From: Xylocopilactobacillus apis
GTDB taxonomy: Bacteria; Bacillota; Bacilli; Lactobacillales; Lactobacillaceae
Reading direction: 5' to 3'
NCBI RefSeq assembly: GCF_033095965.1
Contig: NZ_AP026801.1
Location: 248,001-312,000 of the forward strand
DNA: 64,000 nucleotides
Shown here: positions 19,388 to 28,897 of the stretch, in pieces
Layout of the letters: each line of letters starts with the position of its first letter
Numbering within the stretch: position 1 is the stretch's first letter
The notes under the pieces: generated by a model
Told to the model about the DNA's origin: nothing
The model's database searches: none
The model's input: only the letters and a program-made list of their open reading frames with translations
Made by a program: the position numbers and the translations under genes

Positions 19388-20680
19388 TTGAACAAAAACA
19401 TGTCTAAATTCATAAAATATATACAATTACAACTCAAAGTTTTATTTAAATCTAAAGATCAATTAATCATTTGTTTGATTACATTGTTATCGATTCTTTT
19501 TTTGTTTTTTTACAATAAACAAAAATCTATGGAAGAAATTCAGTTCAGAAAGGAACAGTATCCTTATTCAAAACAATCATTAGAGAAATTAGAAATTAAA
19601 GGTAAAGCCCCTAATTCAGAGGATACACTTCATAAGAATTTCATAGAACTTAAAGTAAATAGCAAGGCCTTTAATCGAGTTTATAATATTTCAAAAGAAT
19701 TAAAGAATTTTGGAAGTACCTTTCTTTTAAAAGATGAATTAGATTCTCTAAAATATTATCAAAAAGATCCTCTTCAAAATTTAGCCAATAATCCTAATGA
19801 TTTAAATGAAAGTATTACTTCATTTACTTCAAGTGGTGGAAAAATCCGACTATATCGAACTGGAAAAGAAAATTTGAATTCTAAGCTGATTAAAGAACGT
19901 TTAGAACCAGAAAGTGTTCGTTACGGTTGTAGCGGATCCTTATTTCTTATTTCTATTAGCAGATATATTAGTTCATTTATTGGGCTTTTTGTTGTGAGTT
20001 GGTGTGGAATCCGGAAAATATCGAATAAATATGAAGGAAATCAATATAAATTATTTAAAACCGGTTTCATTAGTAAACGAAAAATAATAATTGGTGATTA
20101 TTTGGTTTTTTTGATCAATGTGCTTATTTTCTTGATCATGATCACCCTATTTTCTTTAATAATAACAACCTTATTTGGCTATAAATTTCGTGGAAATTAT
20201 CCGATTATTACGCGAATAAAAAATGAGATAACTTTAATAACTGCTAACGAATATTTATTTAAGTTTTTTGCTATTTATTTTTTTGTTATATCAATTTTAT
20301 TCTTTTTTTGTTATTTTTTTTCATTGCTTTTAAAAAGTGGTTTTGCAGGATCATTGATTGCAACTATTGTCTTGGCTGGTGGATTTTATACGGGGCAATT
20401 ATTACCATTAAGTTCGTATAATCCTTTAATTTATACTCAACCAACAAAAAATTTAATTGGGAATGATTTACGAAAAATTGGGATTGACTTCACTTTTCAA
20501 TATAAGGAGCAAGGGAACGATTTTGAATATGTTACGGGTGACGTTATTTTTGAAAATACTAGTTATTATCAAGGAGAGACATTAGGATATAAGCTTTCTT
20601 TGAATTTATCTTTTGAAAAAGCGATTGTTTCACTTATGGTTCTTTACTTGATTTTGCTAGTAATTAGCACAATATTGTAA
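19388..20680 (+). CDS. Six-TM ABC-2-like permease A (possible immunity or export subunit)
   Basis: A 430-residue membrane protein: one segment at about 24-41, an extracytoplasmic region of about 150 residues, then five or six segments from about 185 to 345 and a last one near 410-428. It shares with the three copies at 24106-28019 the motifs LKPES-like (LEPESVRYG), GSLFLIS, KFRGNYPI, SYNPL and YYQGETLGYK. Start may be TTG 19388 or ATG 19400. It sits between the two double-glycine peptides, a common place for an immunity gene. No cognate ATPase is adjacent; one is encoded at 28016. Confidence 0.7.
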   Translation: MNKNMSKFIKYIQLQLKVLFKSKDQLIICLITLLSILFLFFYNKQKSMEEIQFRKEQYPYSKQSLEKLEIKGKAPNSEDTLHKNFIELKVNSKAFNRVYNISKELKNFGSTFLLKDELDSLKYYQKDPLQNLANNPNDLNESITSFTSSGGKIRLYRTGKENLNSKLIKERLEPESVRYGCSGSLFLISISRYISSFIGLFVVSWCGIRKISNKYEGNQYKLFKTGFISKRKIIIGDYLVFLINVLIFLIMITLFSLIITTLFGYKFRGNYPIITRIKNEITLITANEYLFKFFAIYFFVISILFFFCYFFSLLLKSGFAGSLIATIVLAGGFYTGQLLPLSSYNPLIYTQPTKNLIGNDLRKIGIDFTFQYKEQGNDFEYVTGDVIFENTSYYQGETLGYKLSLNLSFEKAIVSLMVLYLILLVISTIL

Positions 20681-20723
20681 TTAAATACTGGTATAAATTT
20701 TTATGTTTTAATTTGGTTTATTA

Positions 20724-20752
20724 TTGACATTAAGATTGTTTTGATTTAAATT
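20724..20752 (+). promoter_or_regulatory. Promoter of double-glycine peptide 2
   Basis: TTGACA (20724-20729), 17-base spacer, TAAATT (20747-20752). The -35 is a perfect consensus. It would start a transcript about 70 bases upstream of the peptide 2 ATG and could also read on into the exporter operon. Confidence 0.65.
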
Positions 20753-20828
20753 ATTTTTATAGAAATTATTTGATTTATTTTTTTAAAATCATTTGGTTTT
20801 TGAAATTATTTTTTGGAAAGGAAATATA

Positions 20829-20996
20829 ATGGAAAAATTATCAGTTGAAAATTCAAAGACAATTGTTGGTGGGGAACACTATGTTCCACAATTTAAGTTA
20901 TGGTGTAAATATAGACATTGCTCAAAAAAATACAAAGAGACACATTATAAAACAGGCAATAAGTTATATCATGTTTGTTCTATGGGTCCAAGATAA
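20829..20996 (+). CDS. Double-glycine-leader peptide 2, three cysteines
   Basis: A 55-residue precursor. The leader MEKLSVENSKTIVGG ends in Gly-Gly at 14-15; the mature part is 40 residues, strongly basic, with cysteines at 26, 31 and 50 of the precursor (C-x4-C, then YHVC). ATG 20829 follows a GGAAAGGAA ribosome site, and an earlier in-frame ATG has none. It shares with peptide 1 the C-x(3,4)-C then aromatic-His-x-Cys layout and similar length, so the two could be a two-peptide bacteriocin or parallel products. Immediately upstream of the exporter. Confidence 0.85.
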   Translation: MEKLSVENSKTIVGGEHYVPQFKLWCKYRHCSKKYKETHYKTGNKLYHVCSMGPR

Positions 20997-21005
20997 TTTT
21001 TTTTT

Positions 21006-21032
21006 AAGGCTTCCAATTTTATTGGGAGCCTT
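21006..21032 (+). terminator. Hairpin between peptide 2 and the exporter
   Basis: AAGGCTTCCAAT (21006-21017) pairs with ATTGGGAGCCTT (21021-21032) with one mismatch or wobble. The following bases are not a clean T run, so it may act as an attenuator that lowers read-through from the peptide gene into the exporter. Confidence 0.6.
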
Positions 21033-21064
21033 AATTAATACTTTTAAAAGCAGGTACAAACTAA

Positions 21065-23125
21065 ATGAAGTATTACCACAATATGCAAGTTCTAAATAAC
21101 GACTGTGGGTTGGCAGTTTTAAAAACAGTGTTTGAGCAATTGGGGTTATTTAAACAGGCTGATAGTCTAAAGGTAGACTTGTCAGAGGAAGGCATTTCAC
21201 TTTATGAAATGACAAAAATTTTAAGTTCCTTTGGGGTTGAATCTGATAGTTTTGAGGTATCAGATTTAGAGGAATTAAAAAAAGTCAAATTTCCTTGTAT
21301 TGCGATGATTAACTCTAACGGATTAGCTCATTACGTTGTGTTACAGAAATATTTGAGCAGGAGCGATACTTTTATCGTGTCTAATCCCATTAAGCCTGAT
21401 ATTGAAAAAGTTACTTATAATGACTTAAAGTCTGAGTTTATCGGTTATTCAATTATTATAGAAGACGTAAAGCCAAAAGAAAAACAAAGCATTTCTCCAA
21501 AAAACAAAGTTTTAGAAGTATACAAATATGTTATAAGTAATATTTCTATTTCTTCTAAAATTGAGTTATCAATAATCTTATTTACACAATTTGCCTTACC
21601 CTTAATCTTTTATCAATTATTACAAGATCTTCTATCCACTGAATTTCAGAATTTAAATTCTTATAATCTTTCCCTTATAGTAATTTTCTATAGTTCTTTT
21701 TTTCTAACTACATATTTTACAGGGATACGTTATTCACAACTAAAATTAAAAATTGAAAATAATTTACAAAGTAAAATAATCAACGATTTCTATCACATGA
21801 ACATGAATGATTTTCAGAAGAAAAATAATGTAAATAATCTTGTAGGTTATTTATCAACTGTTATTGATAGTACTTCAGGATTACTTGAAAAATTTTTCTT
21901 GTCGTTTGATTTATTTTTTTCGATTTTTTTGCTTTTACTGATGTTCCAGTTAAATTATTTCTTTCCATTAATCTTTATTTTTTTAACAGTAATTTACGTA
22001 ATTTATTTAAAAAGTACTCTTAAAAACTTGATGAATTACAATAAAAATTTGTCATCTTCTTATAATGAATTATTATCAACATTTGAATCAAATGTATTGG
22101 GGTCAAATGACGTATTTGTTCATGATAAATCTGAAGATGCAGAAAATAAACTTAAATCTACTGAAATCCAATTTTTTAAAGCAAAGTATTTAAGTGAACT
22201 ATTGAAGAACAAAATTGGAACAATTTCATCAATAATTTCTTTTATGATGATTGTTATGATTTTAGTTGTGACGTATTTAGCTTTAGTTTATCGAAATGAA
22301 ATTCTTTACCCTCTTTCTTCTGGTCTGTATGTTTTCTTTATAGTAATTTCGCTTTTAGAGCGTATGTCCGATAGCTACTTATCTTATAAAACTAGTTTGA
22401 TTAATATCGATTATGTACAATCAATTAAGAATTTTATTCAAGAAGATACAAAAAAAGAAGAAATTCAATTATTAAACGTCAAAAAAGATCAAAAGTTGAT
22501 CTTTTCAAATATTAGTTATATTTACGATGGTATGGAAGATTTTGTATTTGAAAATTTTTCACTTTCACTTTCTCCTGGAGAAATAAATGTTCTAAAAGGA
22601 GAGAATGGGGTAGGGAAAACAACATTCGCCAAAATAATTTTAGGATTATTGACTCCAAAAAATGGGGATATTTATATCGGTAAAACCAAATTAAAGTCTT
22701 TGGATAAAACCAATATAATTTCCGAGGTGAGTTACTATACACCTAATCAATATCTTTTTTATGGAACATCTAGTAGCAACGCTAAAATGAAAATTTTTGA
22801 TAATCAGTATATGGATAGTTACAAGTCAATTTTTCAAGATAAAGTATCTGATAATATTATTCTTTACAATAACGGAATTAATGTATCACAAGGGCAAAGA
22901 CAAAAACTTTTATTAGATAGATGTTTTTCTAAACAAGCTTCAATTTATATACTAGACGAACCTACCGGTAATTTAGACCAAACTGCTAAACAGGATTTGA
23001 TTAATAAAATTGTGGATTTGAAAATACAAAATAAATTAATATTGGTTATAACACATGATGAAGATATTATCTCAATTGCTGATAAGGTTTTAAAAATGAG
23101 GAAAAAAAATGATGATGTCGAATAG
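21065..23125 (+). CDS. Peptidase-containing ABC exporter (C39 type) for double-glycine peptides
   Basis: A 686-residue bacteriocin-type ABC exporter. The C39 peptidase has catalytic Cys14 in LNNDCGLAVL and His89 in LAHYVVL; the third residue, usually Asp in a DP motif, is Asn107 (VSNPIKPD). Six membrane segments span about 160-430. The nucleotide domain has Walker A GENGVGKTT (near 512), signature VSQGQRQ (near 605), Walker B IYILDEPTGNLD and the H-loop VITHDED. It should cut leaders after Gly-Gly and export the mature peptides. It overlaps the next gene by 17 bases. Confidence 0.93.
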   Translation: MKYYHNMQVLNNDCGLAVLKTVFEQLGLFKQADSLKVDLSEEGISLYEMTKILSSFGVESDSFEVSDLEELKKVKFPCIAMINSNGLAHYVVLQKYLSRSDTFIVSNPIKPDIEKVTYNDLKSEFIGYSIIIEDVKPKEKQSISPKNKVLEVYKYVISNISISSKIELSIILFTQFALPLIFYQLLQDLLSTEFQNLNSYNLSLIVIFYSSFFLTTYFTGIRYSQLKLKIENNLQSKIINDFYHMNMNDFQKKNNVNNLVGYLSTVIDSTSGLLEKFFLSFDLFFSIFLLLLMFQLNYFFPLIFIFLTVIYVIYLKSTLKNLMNYNKNLSSSYNELLSTFESNVLGSNDVFVHDKSEDAENKLKSTEIQFFKAKYLSELLKNKIGTISSIISFMMIVMILVVTYLALVYRNEILYPLSSGLYVFFIVISLLERMSDSYLSYKTSLINIDYVQSIKNFIQEDTKKEEIQLLNVKKDQKLIFSNISYIYDGMEDFVFENFSLSLSPGEINVLKGENGVGKTTFAKIILGLLTPKNGDIYIGKTKLKSLDKTNIISEVSYYTPNQYLFYGTSSSNAKMKIFDNQYMDSYKSIFQDKVSDNIILYNNGINVSQGQRQKLLLDRCFSKQASIYILDEPTGNLDQTAKQDLINKIVDLKIQNKLILVITHDEDIISIADKVLKMRKKNDDVE

Positions 23126-23582
23126 ACTTAAAACTGTTATGTACGGCTTGTTGATGTTAACTTTTGGATCTTTTTTTATTTTTGTTTATTTAAATTCAGC
23201 GCATTCTGAAAATAGTAATTTAGAGAAGGAACAATATGCGAATGTTGTATCTAATTTTGACTTTGTTTCATCTCAAGAGGTAAAAAATCGTCAAAAAAAG
23301 AAGGGTAGTTTTGTGGTTTTTTTTGGGTCTAAAGATTGTGGCCCTTGTTTGGAAGCGGCTCCCAGTGTCTTAAAAAATGCCAAATTTTATTCATTAATCG
23401 ATAAAATATATTACGTGAATATAAATGACTCTACTTTCTTTAAAGATGCGAACGAATATTATGGGATAACTGGTACTCCTACCATTATGGTTTTTAAAAA
23501 AGGTAAGGTTGTAAGCAGAATAACAGGTAGTTCTGAAAAAATAGATGATATTGTTAAGGGCGCTTTTGCGCTTATAAAATAG
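23109..23582 (+). CDS. Membrane-anchored thioredoxin-like bacteriocin accessory protein 1
   Basis: A 157-residue protein with one N-terminal membrane segment (about 9-28) and an extracytoplasmic thioredoxin fold. The redox motif is CGPC (Cys77, Cys80), and the cis-Pro loop is GTPTIMVF. Proteins of this kind next to class II bacteriocin exporters help form disulfides (bacteriocin transport accessory proteins). With three-Cys peptides encoded upstream, a role in disulfide formation or isomerisation is a reasonable inference. Overlaps the exporter gene, so co-translated. Confidence 0.85.
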   Translation: MMMSNRLKTVMYGLLMLTFGSFFIFVYLNSAHSENSNLEKEQYANVVSNFDFVSSQEVKNRQKKKGSFVVFFGSKDCGPCLEAAPSVLKNAKFYSLIDKIYYVNINDSTFFKDANEYYGITGTPTIMVFKKGKVVSRITGSSEKIDDIVKGAFALIK

Positions 23583-23597
23583 GAAATTATTTCAGTT

Positions 23598-24086
23598 ATG
23601 AAGAGAAAAAATATATTATTAATTGCTTTGGCGGTATTAGTTGTATTCGTAGGATTTTGGTTGTTACGAAACAAATTCGATAGTTCTTCGAAAGAGTCGA
23701 TAGAAGAAACTTATCCAGCTGTCTATGATAATTTAAATTCGATTACCGTAGATAAGTTTAAAAAAATGGTAAAAAACAAGAAAGAATTTATAGTATATGT
23801 GGGACGGCCCAATTGTCCTGATTGTTCTTTTTTCGAAAATGACTTTTTGAAGTTTTTAAAAAGAAATAAATTTAAGGATAGCATTTTGTATTTAAATGTT
23901 TCTCAAGTACATGAGAAAAAAAATGAATGGAATACTTTTAAAAAGAAATATGACATAAAATATACTCCAACATTAGCTAAGTACAAGGGCGGAAAGTTAA
24001 CAGAAAAAAATGAATGGACACCTGAAAAAGGATTGCAAATGCAATCAGTAAAGAAATGGGTTAAGAAAAATGTTAGTGTTGAATAA
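23598..24086 (+). CDS. Membrane-anchored thioredoxin-like bacteriocin accessory protein 2
   Basis: A 162-residue protein with an N-terminal membrane segment (about 5-23) and a thioredoxin-like domain. Its redox motif is CPDC (Cys73, Cys76) and the cis-Pro loop is YTPTLAKY. It resembles the bacteriocin accessory family and differs from its neighbour in the dipeptide between the cysteines, so the two may have different redox potentials, for example one oxidase and one isomerase. It is 15 bases downstream of the first. Confidence 0.82.
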   Translation: MKRKNILLIALAVLVVFVGFWLLRNKFDSSSKESIEETYPAVYDNLNSITVDKFKKMVKNKKEFIVYVGRPNCPDCSFFENDFLKFLKRNKFKDSILYLNVSQVHEKKNEWNTFKKKYDIKYTPTLAKYKGGKLTEKNEWTPEKGLQMQSVKKWVKKNVSVE

Positions 24087-24105
24087 TTTTTGTTAGGTAT
24101 ATATT

Positions 24106-25410
24106 ATGAACTATCTTAAAACTCAATTAAAAGTCGTAATGCGTTCCAAGGCACATCTGATCATCTTGATTCTGATTTTATTATCACTTTTCTTTCTGTT
24201 TTTTTATAATACGCAAAAATCAAAAGAGGAAGCAAAATATGAACAAGATTTTTTTAAAACTTCCATGAAGAAATATGGAACTTTAACAATAAATGATGAG
24301 AGAGTTCATTCTGATCAGATCTTACATCTCAATTTCTTAGATATGAAAATTAATAGTGAGGTTCCCAGGAGGCATTATCAAATAACACAAGCCTTAAAAA
24401 ATCACGATTATCCTTTTTTGTTTAGTGATGAACTAGAAAGTTTGAAGATTTATCAAAAAGATTTTGAAAGGGCCTACCAAAAATTTCACCGTGGTGGAGA
24501 GGGGGTATTTGAGGATAAACGTTTCCAAACAAGTGATGGTGATATCGATAATTACCTCAAAGGAAAGAAAAAAGTTAACCATCGGTTGTTGCGTGAACAT
24601 TTAAAACCAGAAAGCACGCGTTATGGCACTAGCGGTTCGTTATTTATTATTTCGGTACTCAATTATCTAATATCGTTTATTGGAATTGCGGTTATCACTT
24701 GGTATTCCATTCGTTCAGTTGGCAAAAAGTATGAAGGTAATCAGCACCGGTGGTTTGAGACGACGCCGATTGCTAAATGGAAGATTGTTTTAAGTGATTA
24801 TTTGTCTTTTATTATCAATTGTATCGAATTTTTGCTTGTAACGTTGTTTTTGAGCGTTTTGGTTACGACTTTATGCGGACAAAAGTTTCGTGGTAATTAT
24901 CCAATTTTGATTCGTACAACTGAACGACTTTCGTTGATCCCTGCCCAATCGTACATAGTGCTACTTCTTATAATGTGTCTTTTAGTTTTGTCAGTTGTAT
25001 TTTTTATTAGTTATTTCTTGGTAAAAGTTACTAAAAATAATTTTCTTAGTGTTTTGATGAGTACTTTATTATTGATCATTGGATTTGGTTTTGCAGGTAT
25101 AACTCCCGTCGGTTCGTATAATCCGTTTTTGTATTTACAACCTTCTCAAGTCTTGAGCGGTCGTAGTACGGATAAAATTAACTATGAAATAGTCGGAATT
25201 ACTGAGGGGTACGACGACGATTATGAATATTTTTATCGTGACTTTGTCTTTGAAAATCCTAAATACTACCAAGGAGAAAGTCTCGAGCATAAATTTAAAC
25301 GTCGAGGAGTTCAGTTGGGTATGGAGATGAAGAAAGGAATTATCTCATTGTCTAGTTTGATTGTTTTGCTTTTTGGAATTAGCATTTTGCCGCTGAGGAT
25401 CCGCAGATGA
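24106..25410 (+). CDS. Six-TM ABC-2-like permease B (first of three tandem copies)
   Basis: A 434-residue membrane protein, intact. One N-terminal segment (about 17-35), an extracytoplasmic region to about 180, then segments near 185-205, 230-258, 283-307, 315-335 and 413-430. Conserved motifs with permease A are LKPESTRYGTSGSLFIIS, KFRGNYPI, SYNPF and YYQGESLEHK. It overlaps copy C by an ATGA junction, so the copies are translationally coupled. The next ATPase (28016) probably energises one or more of them. Immunity or peptide sensing/extrusion is inference. Confidence 0.72.
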   Translation: MNYLKTQLKVVMRSKAHLIILILILLSLFFLFFYNTQKSKEEAKYEQDFFKTSMKKYGTLTINDERVHSDQILHLNFLDMKINSEVPRRHYQITQALKNHDYPFLFSDELESLKIYQKDFERAYQKFHRGGEGVFEDKRFQTSDGDIDNYLKGKKKVNHRLLREHLKPESTRYGTSGSLFIISVLNYLISFIGIAVITWYSIRSVGKKYEGNQHRWFETTPIAKWKIVLSDYLSFIINCIEFLLVTLFLSVLVTTLCGQKFRGNYPILIRTTERLSLIPAQSYIVLLLIMCLLVLSVVFFISYFLVKVTKNNFLSVLMSTLLLIIGFGFAGITPVGSYNPFLYLQPSQVLSGRSTDKINYEIVGITEGYDDDYEYFYRDFVFENPKYYQGESLEHKFKRRGVQLGMEMKKGIISLSSLIVLLFGISILPLRIRR

Positions 25411-26710
25411 ACTATCTTAAAACTCAACTAAAAGTCGTAATGCGTTCTAAGGAACATTTGATCATTTTGATTTTGATTTTATTTTCGGTCCTTTTTTATT
25501 TTTCTACAATTCTCAAAAAGCAAAAGAAGAAGCGAAATATGAACGAGATTTGTTTTCAACTTCCATGAAGGAATATGAAACTTTAACGGTCAATGATGAG
25601 GGAGTTTATTCTGATCAGGTTTTACATGTAAATTTCACTAATACAAAAACTAATAGTGAGATTACCGGTAGGCATTATCAAATAACGCAAGCCTTAAAAA
25701 ATCAAAATTATCCTTATTTATTTAATGATGAATTAGAAAGTTTGAAGATTTACCGTAGAGATTCTGAGCGTTCGATTCGACTTTTACACTCCGACGGGAA
25801 GTTAACAGCCGATGATGTTCATTTCAAAGCCGCTGGCGGGAAGATTGATCTTTATCTTCAGGGCAAGGAAAAAGTTAACCAGCGGTTGCTGCGTGAACAT
25901 TTAAAACCAGAAAGTACTCGTTATGGCACCAGCGGTTCGCTATTTATTATTTCAGTACTTAATTATCTAACATCATTTATTGGAATTGCGGTTGTAACTT
26001 GGTATGCCATTCGCGCTGTTGGTAAGAAGTATGAAGGAAATCAGTATCATTGGTTTGAGACGACACCAATTGCTAAATGGAAGTTGGTTCTGGGAGATTA
26101 TTTGACCTTTATCATCAATTGTATCGTCTTCTTGCTTGTAACGCTGTTTTTGAGCGTTTTGGTCACAACGATAATGGGAGAAAAATTTCGCGGTAACTAT
26201 CCAATTTTGATTCGAATAAAAGAGCGGCTTTCGTTGATATCTGCCCAATCATACATCGGGCGAATTCTTATAATGGATCTTTTAGTTCTGTCAGTCATCT
26301 TTTTTATTAGTTATTTCTTGGTAAAAATCCTTAAAAATAATTTTCTGAGTGTTTTGATGAGTACTTTATTATTGAGCATTGGATTTGGTTTTGCAGATAT
26401 TGCTCCCGTCAGTTCATATAATCCGTTATTGTATTTACAACCTTCTCAAGTCTTGAGTGGTCTTACTAGGGATAAAATCGACGATGATTCAGTTGGAGTT
26501 ATTGATGGAGTGGACGATAAATATGAATATTTTTTTCGTGATTTTGTCTTTGAAAATATTGATTACTACCAGGGAGAAAGTCTCGAGTATAAATTTAAAC
26601 GTCGAGGAGTTCAGTTGGGTCTGGATACGAAAAAAGGAATTATCTCGTTATCTAGTTTGGTCGTTTTGCTTTTTGGAATTAGCATTTTGCCGCTGAGGAG
26701 ACGCCGATGA
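25407..26710 (+). pseudogene. Permease C (second tandem copy), frameshifted in a T6 tract
   Basis: The ATG at 25407 begins with the same 18 codons as copies B and D, but the frame ends at TGA 25566-25568. Alignment with copies B and D shows that one T is missing in the run CTTTTTTATT near 25491-25500; adding it restores LFLFFYNSQK and joins the long frame that runs to 26710 (386 residues readable from TTG 25550). Otherwise the copy has every motif (LKPESTRYG, KFRGNYPI, YYQGESLEYK). It could be a pseudogene, a phase-variable gene or an assembly error. Confidence 0.72.
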
Positions 26711-28019
26711 ACTATCTTAAAACTCAACTAAAAGTCGTAATGCGTTCCAAGGAACATCTGACCATCTTAATTCTGATTTTATTGTCGCTGCTTTTTTTGT
26801 TTTCATATAACACGCAAAAATCGCAAGAAAAATCGAAATATGTACGAGATTTTTTTCAACTTCCCTGAAGGAATATGAAACTTTAACAGTCAATGATGAG
26901 GGAGTTTACTCTGATCAGGTTTTACATGTTAATTTCACTGATAAGAAAACTAATAGTGAAATTACCTCACGGCATTATCAAGTAACCCAAGCCTTAAAAA
27001 ATCAAAATTATCCTTATTTATTTAATGATGAATTAGAAAGTTTGAAGATTTACCGTAAGGATTCTGAGCGCTCGATGAGACTTTTACACCCTGACGGGAA
27101 GTTAGCAGCCGATGATGTACCTTTTCAAGCGAGTGGTGGACAAATTGATTCTTATCTCAAGGGAAAAGAAATGATCAATCGGAAGTTGCTGCAATATCAC
27201 TTAAAACCGGAAAGTACGCGCTATGGCACTAGCGGATCACTGTTTATCATTTCGGTACTCAATTACTTGACGTCATTTATCGGAATTGCGGTTGTTACTT
27301 GGTATGCAATTCGCGCAGTTAGTAAGAAGTATGAAGGCAATCAACACCGGTGGTTTGAGACCACGCCGATTGCTAACTGGAAGGTGGTTCTGGGGGATTA
27401 CTTAACTTTCATTCTTAATTCGTTGGGCTTTTTGGCGGTAACTTTAGGACTTAGTCTCGTGATAACAACAATATTAGGGCAAAAATTTCACGGTAACTAT
27501 CCGATCTTAATTAGAACTATTGGTGGGGCGGAACTAATCCCAGCAGTTTTTTACATTATTCAGGTCGTGATTATCTATTTATTAGTTTTAACCGTTTCCT
27601 TCATTGTGAGTTACTTTTTCGTCAGATTAGTTAAAAGAAGCCTTATGAGCGTTTTGATTTCCACCTTGATTTTAAGTTTTGGTTTTATGTTTTCTACTGA
27701 ATATTTAACTGATTCATACAATCCTTTGCTTTATCAACAACCAACACTTGTTTTCACTGGTCGAGGGACAGATAAAGTTAACGATGATTTGACTTATTTT
27801 TGTAACGGTGGTGATGATGATTTTGAGTATATGTTGAGAGATTTTACATTCGAAAACGTTAAATACTATCAAGGAGAATCGCTGGGCTATCAGTTGGAAT
27901 TGGGATTGTCGGTGACCAAAGGAGCAATCTCGCTAACATGTTTAATCTTACTACTGTTAGGTTTTTTGTTATTTCCCTATCGTAATTTTTATTGGTTAAT
28001 TAAAGGAGCTGTCAAATGA
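26707..28019 (+). pseudogene. Permease D (third tandem copy), frameshifted in a T7 tract
   Basis: The ATG at 26707 overlaps the stop of copy C. The frame stops at TGA 26866-26868, while the +1-corrected frame runs on to 28019. The break is at the T7 run 26850-26856, where copies B and C show that one T is missing (expected DFF-ST). The downstream part carries LKPESTRYG, KFHGNYPI, SYNPL and YYQGESLGYQ, and ends just before the ATPase gene. The C-terminal third diverges more from B and C. Same three explanations as copy C. Confidence 0.72.
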
Positions 28020-28897
28020 TTTTAAAAATAGATAATCTCACAAAAATTTATGGCAAAAGAACCATTTTAGATCAGTTGTCTCTTTCAGTAGAAGAGCCTC
28101 AAATTATTGCATTAGTGGCACCCAATGGGACTGGTAAGACGACATTTTTAAATATTATGTGTGATCTTGAAGGCTATCAGTCAGGCTCAATTGAAATTCT
28201 TGGGCTACCTAATACTGATCGACATGTTTTTTCCGAAATGACGTTTATGCAGGACAACTCGATTTTATACGATGAATTAACTGGGATGGATCATATGAAG
28301 TTCATTGCATCGATGTACCATAAGACACAAGCAGATATCGCAAAGGTTGCTCAACTGGTTGGAGTTGAAGATTATCTCAACAAAGCGGTTGGCAAGTATT
28401 CACTTGGAATGAAACAGCACTTGTTATTTGCAATGGGAATTTTACCGGAACCAAAAGTCTTTTTGCTTGATGAACCACTTAATGGCCTTGATCCTGATAG
28501 CGTGATTAACGTGCGTAATATTTTAAAAGAAATGGCGGATTCGGGAACCACGATCCTTTTTTCTTCTCATAATCTCGGTGAGGTGGTTAAGCTTACTGAC
28601 AATATTCTCTTTTTGCATGAAGGCAAGCTTAAAAGCGAGAAAGATATTTTTGAAAACGAAGAGAGATGGACGTTGGTGGTTGAATCGGTTGATGAACTCG
28701 AGCAGCACTTGCTTGAACTGAGTCTCGAATATCAAATTTTAAACTCACACAAAATTGAAATTACGACTACAGAAGATCGGTTGGCACACATAAGGGACTT
28801 TTTACAAGAACAAAACCTCGACCTTTGGGACGTAACGAAAACAGAGTGGGATTTAGAGCAAGTTTATTTAGATCTGTTTGAGAGAACTTCATCATGA
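28016..28897 (+). CDS. ABC transporter ATP-binding protein
   Basis: A 293-residue ABC-2-type ATPase. Walker A is APNGTGKTT (about 38-46, first Gly replaced by Ala), the Q-loop FMQDNS is near 80, the signature is YSLGMKQ (about 127), Walker B is VFLLDEPLNGLD and the H-loop SSHNLGE. A C-terminal extension of about 70 residues follows. It overlaps permease D by 4 bases and permease E by 4 bases, so it belongs to this operon and is the only free ATPase for the permease family. Confidence 0.9.
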   Translation: MILKIDNLTKIYGKRTILDQLSLSVEEPQIIALVAPNGTGKTTFLNIMCDLEGYQSGSIEILGLPNTDRHVFSEMTFMQDNSILYDELTGMDHMKFIASMYHKTQADIAKVAQLVGVEDYLNKAVGKYSLGMKQHLLFAMGILPEPKVFLLDEPLNGLDPDSVINVRNILKEMADSGTTILFSSHNLGEVVKLTDNILFLHEGKLKSEKDIFENEERWTLVVESVDELEQHLLELSLEYQILNSHKIEITTTEDRLAHIRDFLQEQNLDLWDVTKTEWDLEQVYLDLFERTSS

